Assembly: GCF_022812285.1 (NCBI RefSeq)
Contig: NZ_CP093300.1
Location: 62,001-126,000, forward strand
Direction: 5' to 3'
Length of the DNA stretch: 64,000 nt
DNA from: Alkalihalobacillus sp. LMS39
GTDB lineage: Bacteria > Bacillota > Bacilli > Bacillales > Bacillaceae_F
Both the position numbers and the translations under genes were made by a program. Shown in pieces: positions 59,994-64,000 of this stretch (position 1 is the first letter of the stretch; every line of letters starts with the position of its first letter). The notes beneath the pieces are model-generated. The model worked only from the letters and a program-made list of their open reading frames with translations. It had not been told where the DNA came from and ran no database searches.

Positions 59994-60027
59994 GAGTCCC
60001 CCTATTTTGTAAGAAGTAGGGGGCTCG
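59994..60027 (+). other. Hairpin after sigH without a T-run
   Basis: GAGTCCCCCTA pairs with TAGGGGGCTC, but GCGTTATC follows instead of a T tract. It could stabilise the sigH 3' end or be a poor terminator. Confidence 0.5.
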
Positions 60028-60299
60028 CGTTATCAATGTTCACTACGGAAATCTATTCCTAATTTGTTGTAGCTTCGTGTAATTTTTACTTGCTTTTTCA
60101 TCTAGCAACTGGCTGTAGAACAATGGAATGGACATGTCTTTTGTCATAAAATCATGTTACTAGAAACAAGTATGGATGTATGTAGCAGATACATGCTTTT
60201 CTAATCAAGAAAAAAGGAAATAAAATGTTTACTTCTTATAGGATTTGACTACACTTGTAAAAAAGCAAAAGCTTCTCTGATTCGGTCCTCAATGCTTTA
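60028..60299. other. Intergenic region with no recognised feature
   Basis: AT-rich sequence between sigH and the rpmGB promoter. No frame has both a ribosome site and coding character, and I see no tRNA or clear repeat. Confidence 0.5.
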
Positions 60300-60328
60300 T
60301 TGACACTATATTTTCCTTATGATAGAGT
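60300..60328 (+). promoter_or_regulatory. Probable promoter of rpmGB-secE
   Basis: A consensus TTGACA (60300-60305) and TAGAGT (60323-60328) are 17 bases apart, 45 bases before the L33 start. Confidence 0.6.
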
Positions 60329-60373
60329 AAAAAAGTATGTAATTGTCATTTTCCAATTGTGGAGGTGTGTTCA

Positions 60374-60523
60374 ATGCGGACAAAGGTTGTTTTGGCATGC
60401 TCTATTTGTGCTTCCAGGAACTATACAACAGAAAAAAACAATGAAACACGTGGAACCCGCATTGAAATGAAAAAGTTTTGTAGGCTGTGTAACGCCCACA
60501 CACTTCATCGTGAAACAAAATAA
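60374..60523 (+). CDS. rpmGB: 50S ribosomal protein L33, zinc-binding form
   Basis: A 49-residue protein, [20 protein letters not shown] at the N terminus, with [20 protein letters not shown] following. It has the four cysteines (9, 12, 36, 39) of the zinc (C+) form of L33. ATG 60374 follows GGAGGTGTGTTCA. The place between sigH and secE is that of B. subtilis rpmGB. Confidence 0.95.
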   Translation: MRTKVVLACSICASRNYTTEKNNETRGTRIEMKKFCRLCNAHTLHRETK

Positions 60524-60612
60524 TTGGACAAGCGGATTCTTTTTTTTATGCAAGGAGAAGAATTCATTAGAATAAAGAAGAAGGTTCGTTAAGGAATTTG
60601 GAGGTGTCGCAA

Positions 60613-60810
60613 ATGGCTGAAGGAGAAAAAAGAAGTATGGGTAAGTTTTTTCGAGGTGTAGGATCAGAAATGAAACGTGTTACGTGGCCAACACGCAAGG
60701 AACTGACTAGATATACTTTAGTAGTTCTTGGGACAGTGTTGTTCATTTCTGTATTCTTTGCATTAGTAGACACAGGGATATCTAGACTTGTTCGTATGAT
60801 TTTAGGATAG
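60613..60810 (+). CDS. secE: Preprotein translocase subunit SecE
   Basis: Clamps SecY in the translocation channel. The 65-residue protein has a basic amphipathic helix (FFRGVGSEMKRVTWPTRKEL) and one membrane helix (about residues 33-54), the short form usual in Gram-positives. ATG 60613 follows TTGGAGGTGTCGCAA; the TTG at 60598 precedes that site. Confidence 0.96.
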   Translation: MAEGEKRSMGKFFRGVGSEMKRVTWPTRKELTRYTLVVLGTVLFISVFFALVDTGISRLVRMILG

Positions 60811-60836
60811 TCCCATTTATTGTAGTCTATCTATAG

Positions 60837-60861
60837 AGGAGGGAAGGACAAATAACGTCCT
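60837..60861 (+). promoter_or_regulatory. Shine-Dalgarno and small hairpin before nusG
   Basis: The best ribosome site, GAGGAGGG, ends near 60843, about 25 bases from the nusG ATG, which is too far. Between them AGGAC (60845-60849) and GTCCT (60857-60861) can form a 5-bp stem that would bring the site closer. Confidence 0.4.
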
Positions 60862-60868
60862 AGGTAGT

Positions 60869-61402
60869 ATGGAAAAAAATTGGTATGTTGTGCATACGTA
60901 TTCAGGTTATGAAAATAAAGTAAAAACCAATCTCGAAAAACGTGTTGAATCGATGGAAATGTCAGATAAGATTTTCCGTGTTCTTGTTCCTGTTGAAGAA
61001 GAAACTGAAGTTAAGAACGGGAAAACGAAGTCTGTAACAAGAAAAGTTTTTCCAGGCTATGTGCTTGTGGAAATGGTTATGACTGATGATTCTTGGTATG
61101 TTGTTCGGAATACACCAGGTGTAACAGGGTTTGTTGGTTCAGCAGGAGCCGGCTCAAAACCGACAGCGCTTTTACCAGAAGAAGTAGAGTCTATTCTGAA
61201 ACAAATGGGTGTCGATGAGCCAAGAGCAGATATTGATTTCGAACTTAAAGAGTCTGTTAAGGTAAAAGAAGGACCATTTGCTAACTTTATAGGAACAATT
61301 GAAGATATTTCTATAGACAAGCAAAAGCTAAAAGTTCACGTCAATATGTTTGGGCGAGAAACACCGGTTGAATTAGAGTTTAACCAAGTGGAAAAGATTT
61401 AA
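60869..61402 (+). CDS. nusG: Transcription termination/antitermination factor NusG
   Basis: Elongation factor; in B. subtilis it promotes pausing at T-rich non-template sequence. The 177-residue protein has the NGN domain (EKNWYVVHTYSGYENKVKTN; VFPGYVLVEMVM; VRNTPGVTGFVG) and a C-terminal KOW domain (VKVKEGPFANFIGTIEDI). The N terminus is fixed by conservation of MEKNWYVVHTYSG, although the Shine-Dalgarno is distant. A terminator follows. Confidence 0.97.
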   Translation: MEKNWYVVHTYSGYENKVKTNLEKRVESMEMSDKIFRVLVPVEEETEVKNGKTKSVTRKVFPGYVLVEMVMTDDSWYVVRNTPGVTGFVGSAGAGSKPTALLPEEVESILKQMGVDEPRADIDFELKESVKVKEGPFANFIGTIEDISIDKQKLKVHVNMFGRETPVELEFNQVEKI

Positions 61403-61439
61403 CACTTTCTTTTTTTCGTAAGAAGGTGTTGCTTTTTTT
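61401..61439 (+). terminator. Rho-independent terminator after nusG
   Basis: AACACTTTCTT (61401-61411) pairs with AAGAAGGTGTT (61420-61430), followed by GC and seven T residues. Confidence 0.88.
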
Positions 61440-61470
61440 AAGGTTAAATTTTCATTTTCTTAAAAAGAAC

Positions 61471-61499
61471 TTGATATCTTTATTTGAAAGTGATAGAAT
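61471..61499 (+). promoter_or_regulatory. Sigma-A promoter of rplK-rplA
   Basis: TTGATA (61471-61476), 17 bases, TAGAAT (61494-61499). Its leader contains two small stems, GTTTA/TAAAC (about 61518-61531) and CTACCTT/AAGGTAG (about 61535-61553). Confidence 0.7.
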
Positions 61500-61611
61500 T
61501 TTCATGTTTGATATTGGTTTAGTATTAAACCATCTACCTTAAAATAAGGTAGCTATGAGTGGGAGGGTTCTAAACCCGGTTACCACATCACGGACTAAGG
61601 AGGTGTGTCAC

Positions 61612-62037
61612 GTGGCTAAAAAGGTTATTAAAATGGTTAAATTACAAATCCCAGCGGGAAAAGCAAACCCAGCTCCGCCGGTTGGTCCTGCACTAGGACA
61701 AGCGGGTGTGAATATTATGGGTTTCTGTAAAGAATTTAACGCTCGTACTTCTGATCAAGCGGGTCTAATTATTCCGGTTGAAATTACGGTATTTGAAGAC
61801 CGTTCTTTTACATTCATCACTAAAACTCCACCTGCTGCTGTTTTACTTAAAAAAGCGGCTGGAATTGAGTCTGGTTCGGGTGAGCCAAACCGTAATAAAG
61901 TTGCAACAGTTAAGCGTGATAAAGTACGCGAGATTGCTGAGACAAAAATGCCAGATTTAAACGCTGCAAACGTTGAATCTGCTATGCGTATGGTTGAAGG
62001 TACAGCGCGAAGCATGGGTATCGTGATTGAAGACTAA
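61612..62037 (+). CDS. rplK: 50S ribosomal protein L11
   Basis: Part of the GTPase-associated centre, needed for the stringent response. The 141-residue protein has [20 protein letters not shown] at the N terminus, [15 protein letters not shown]-like [17 protein letters not shown], and the C-terminal signature [22 protein letters not shown] 61612 follows AAGGAGGTGTGTCAC; upstream in-frame sequence runs into the leader and is not coding. Confidence 0.97.
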   Translation: MAKKVIKMVKLQIPAGKANPAPPVGPALGQAGVNIMGFCKEFNARTSDQAGLIIPVEITVFEDRSFTFITKTPPAAVLLKKAAGIESGSGEPNRNKVATVKRDKVREIAETKMPDLNAANVESAMRMVEGTARSMGIVIED

Positions 62038-62053
62038 GAGAGCTTTTGCCGGA

Positions 62054-62112
62054 GGTTGTTGCACCTAATTTTATTAGGTCTGCAACCTTTATTAGTGGGA
62101 GGTAATACCGCT
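62054..62112 (+). promoter_or_regulatory. Two hairpins in the rplK-rplA gap, possible L1 operator
   Basis: GGTTG...ACCTAAT pairs with ATTAGGT...CAACC (62054-62087), and AGTGG (62094-62098) pairs with CCGCT (62108-62112). Ribosomal protein L1 represses its own mRNA in several bacteria by binding such structures; that this is the site here is inference. Confidence 0.45.
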
Positions 62113-62139
62113 AAAACCACAATTGAGGAGGAAATGAAA

Positions 62140-62835
62140 GTGGCTAAAAGAGGAAAAAAATATCAAGAAGCTGTAAAGTTAATTGACCGTGATCAAGCAT
62201 ATGGTGCACAAGAAGCGATTGAACTTGTTAAAAAGGCTGCAACTGCAAAGTTCGACGAAACTGTTGAAGTAGCATTTCGTTTAGGAGTCGATCCGAAGAA
62301 AGCTGACCAACAAATTCGTGGTGCGGTTGTACTTCCAAATGGAACAGGGAAAACTCAACGCGTGTTAGTTTTTGCTAAAGGTGAAAAACTTAAAGAAGCA
62401 GAAGCTGCAGGTGCAGATTATGTTGGAGACGAAGACTACATCAATAAAATTAGCCAAGGTTGGTTTGATTTTGATGTTATCGTTGCAACTCCAGATATGA
62501 TGGGTCAAGTAGGTAAACTTGGTCGTGTGTTAGGACCTAAAGGTTTAATGCCAAACCCTAAGACGGGTACAGTTACGTTTGAAGTTGAAAAAGCGGTTAA
62601 TGAAATCAAAGCTGGTAAAGTAGAATACCGTGTTGATAAATCAGCAAACATTCATGTTCCAATTGGTAAAGTTTCTTTTGAAACTGAAAAGTTAGTTGAG
62701 AACTTAAATGCAGTTGTTGATGCGCTTGTAAAAGCAAAGCCGGCAGCTTCAAAAGGAACGTATATGAGAAACGTTGCTGTGACTTCTACAATGGGTCCTG
62801 GTGTTAAAGTTAACGCACAATTATTGACAAAATAA
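62140..62835 (+). CDS. rplA: 50S ribosomal protein L1
   Basis: Binds the L1 stalk of 23S rRNA and aids tRNA exit. The 231-residue protein has [20 protein letters not shown], the signature [19 protein letters not shown]-type segment ([18 protein letters not shown]), and the ending [17 protein letters not shown] 62140 stands 8 bases after GAGGAGG; ATG 62134 is only 2 bases from it and is rejected. Confidence 0.96.
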   Translation: MAKRGKKYQEAVKLIDRDQAYGAQEAIELVKKAATAKFDETVEVAFRLGVDPKKADQQIRGAVVLPNGTGKTQRVLVFAKGEKLKEAEAAGADYVGDEDYINKISQGWFDFDVIVATPDMMGQVGKLGRVLGPKGLMPNPKTGTVTFEVEKAVNEIKAGKVEYRVDKSANIHVPIGKVSFETEKLVENLNAVVDALVKAKPAASKGTYMRNVAVTSTMGPGVKVNAQLLTK

Positions 62836-62841
62836 TTAAAG

Positions 62842-62870
62842 TTGACTTTCCTATAAACGTCGTATATAAT
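62842..62870 (+). promoter_or_regulatory. Sigma-A promoter of rplJ-rplL
   Basis: TTGACT (62842-62847), 17 bases, TATAAT (62865-62870), just after the rplA stop. Confidence 0.88.
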
Positions 62871-62881
62871 TACAAAAGTGT

Positions 62882-63030
62882 TCATAATGAATACGTCAAT
62901 AATATATTGAGTCATACCGTAGACAGTAGGTGCGTCAAACGCTTAATTTCCTACCGAGGTCTGGATTATCAGAGAATCAATCTGAATCTATTAGCCTTCG
63001 TATGTCTACATGCATGCGAAGGCTTTTTAT
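62882..63030 (+). promoter_or_regulatory. L10 leader with terminator
   Basis: A roughly 150-base structured leader in front of rplJ. It ends in an intrinsic terminator, AGCCTTCG (62993-63000) with CGAAGGCT (63017-63024) and a T-run. The ACAGTAGGTGC and TTTCCTACCGAGGTCTGG segments resemble the kink-turn region of the Firmicute L10 leader. L10(L12)4 binding is thought to favour termination, giving autoregulation. Confidence 0.8.
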
Positions 63031-63069
63031 GTTTATTGGTATGAAACAGAATCTACAGGAGGTGTCATA

Positions 63070-63570
63070 ATGAGCAGCATTATCGAAAAGAAACAACTGG
63101 TTGTAAGTGATATTGCTACGAAGCTTCGTGAGAGTAAATCAACGGTATTAGTTGATTATCGTGGACTTACGGTTGGTGAAGTAACTGAACTTCGTAAAGA
63201 ACTTCGTGAAGCTGGTGTTGAGTTTAAAGTATACAAAAATACATTAGCTCGCCGTGCTGCAGATGAAGCTGAGCTTTCTGGATTAAACGAGCAATTGGTT
63301 GGACCAACTGCCATCGCGTTTAGTGCAGACGATGTAATTGCTCCAGCTAAAATTCTACACGGATTTGCGAAAAAACATGAAGCTTTAGAAATTAAAGCAG
63401 GTGTAATCGAAGGAAACATCGCAACTGTTGACCAAGTGAAAGCATTAGCTGAGCTTCCGTCTCGCGAAGGTTTACTTTCTATGTTGCTTAGCGTGCTTCA
63501 AGCACCTATGCGCAACTTTGCATTGGCTACAAAAGCTGTTGCTGATCAAAAAGAAGAACAAGGAGCTTAA
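63070..63570 (+). CDS. rplJ: 50S ribosomal protein L10
   Basis: Base of the ribosomal stalk; binds L7/L12 dimers by its C-terminal helix. The 166-residue protein has the N-terminal rRNA-binding part ([40 protein letters not shown]) and ends in the L12-binding helix ([22 protein letters not shown]). ATG 63070 follows CAGGAGGTGTCATA; the frame runs upstream into the leader terminator, which is not coding. Confidence 0.97.
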   Translation: MSSIIEKKQLVVSDIATKLRESKSTVLVDYRGLTVGEVTELRKELREAGVEFKVYKNTLARRAADEAELSGLNEQLVGPTAIAFSADDVIAPAKILHGFAKKHEALEIKAGVIEGNIATVDQVKALAELPSREGLLSMLLSVLQAPMRNFALATKAVADQKEEQGA

Positions 63571-63633
63571 TGTTCCTTTGTTGTACGTGTTTCAAATATA
63601 AAAAACAAAAACAAAACATAGGAGGATTTTAAA

Positions 63634-63996
63634 ATGAGTAAAGATCAAATCATTGAAGCGATTAAAGAAATGACAGTTTTAGAATTAAACGACCTTGTAA
63701 AAGCAATCGAAGAGGAGTTTGGTGTAACTGCAGCTGCTCCTGTAGCTGTTGCTGGTGGAGCTGCTGAAGGCGGAGCTGCTGAGCAAACTGAATTCGACGT
63801 AATCCTTGAAGCTCCAGGCGGATCAAAAATCAACGTTATCAAAGTTGTTCGTGAAATCACTGGCCTTGGCTTAAAAGAAGCAAAAGCTTTAGTTGATGGC
63901 GCTCCAGCTCCAATCAAAGAAGGCGTAGCAAAAGAAGAAGCAGAAGAAATGAAAGCTAAGCTTGAAGAAGCTGGCGCAACTGTAGAAGTTAAGTAA
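63634..63996 (+). CDS. rplL: 50S ribosomal protein L7/L12
   Basis: Stalk protein that recruits translational GTPases. The 120-residue protein has the N-terminal dimer helices ([26 protein letters not shown]), an Ala/Gly/Val-rich hinge (about 33-50), and the conserved C-terminal domain ([38 protein letters not shown]). AGGAGG precedes the ATG. Complete; only four bases of the window remain after it. Confidence 0.98.
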   Translation: MSKDQIIEAIKEMTVLELNDLVKAIEEEFGVTAAAPVAVAGGAAEGGAAEQTEFDVILEAPGGSKINVIKVVREITGLGLKEAKALVDGAPAPIKEGVAKEEAEEMKAKLEEAGATVEVK

Positions 63997-64000
63997 TTAT

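Noticed and set aside
60318-60323. TATGAT as -10 box for rpmGB
   Set aside because: Only 12 bases from TTGACA; TAGAGT at 17 bases fits sigma-A spacing better.

Overview
The window is a continuous stretch of core chromosome from a low-GC, endospore-forming Bacillaceae species. Evidence for this is the set of sporulation genes (fin, spoVT, yabP, yabQ, spoIIE), the strong AGGAGG ribosome binding sites with frequent GTG and TTG starts, sigma-A, sigma-G and Spo0A-type promoters, and a gene order that, as I recall it, follows Bacillus subtilis from pth to rplL almost gene by gene. The 16S sequence and the base composition would fit one of the alkaliphilic Bacillus-like genera, but I cannot fix the genus without a search. 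Every protein gene is on the + strand.

Layout. 1-10.8 kb: peptidyl-tRNA hydrolase (5' end cut by the window), fin, mfd, spoVT, a SpoVB-like flippase, mazG, rqcP, yabP, yabQ, divIC and an S1-domain protein. 10.8-18.7 kb: tRNA-Met, spoIIE, a VWA protein with a membrane-anchored kinase (yabS/yabT), a two-gene threonine/serine-exporter-type pair that I do not remember at this place in B. subtilis, tilS and hpt. 18.7-31.2 kb: ftsH, coaX, hslO, cysK, then the folate cluster pabB-pabA-pabC-folP-folB-folK with a small HTH gene, dusB and lysS. 31.2-43.3 kb: two complete rRNA operons in tandem, the first with tRNA-Ile and tRNA-Ala in its spacer, separated by a nine-tRNA cluster (Val-Thr-Lys-Leu-Gly-Leu-Arg-Pro-Ala). 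This is the arrangement of B. subtilis rrnJ-trnJ-rrnW. 43.9-51.0 kb: the ctsR-mcsA-mcsB-clpC stress operon under a CtsR operator, then radA and disA. 51.2-60.0 kb: a PIN/TRAM membrane protein, ispD-ispF, gltX, a T-box-controlled cysE-cysS, mrnC, rlmB, rae1 and sigH. 60.4-64.0 kb: L33, secE, nusG and the L11-L1-L10-L7/L12 genes with a recognisable L10 leader.

The genes serve translation (rRNA, tRNA, synthetases, tRNA/rRNA modification, ribosomal proteins, ribosome rescue), protein quality control (FtsH, Hsp33, McsB/ClpC), cysteine and folate synthesis, and the switch into sporulation (SigH, SpoIIE, Fin, SpoVT, DisA).

I found no prophage, insertion sequence, CRISPR array or defence system, and no candidate for an undescribed multi-gene system. 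The unusual material is non-coding: a 180-bp nested palindrome after the second rRNA operon, two copies of a tRNA-Ala 5' fragment joined to a shared ~110-nt unit in front of intact tRNA-Ala genes, a duplicated 16S processing arm in one spacer, and several structured leaders.
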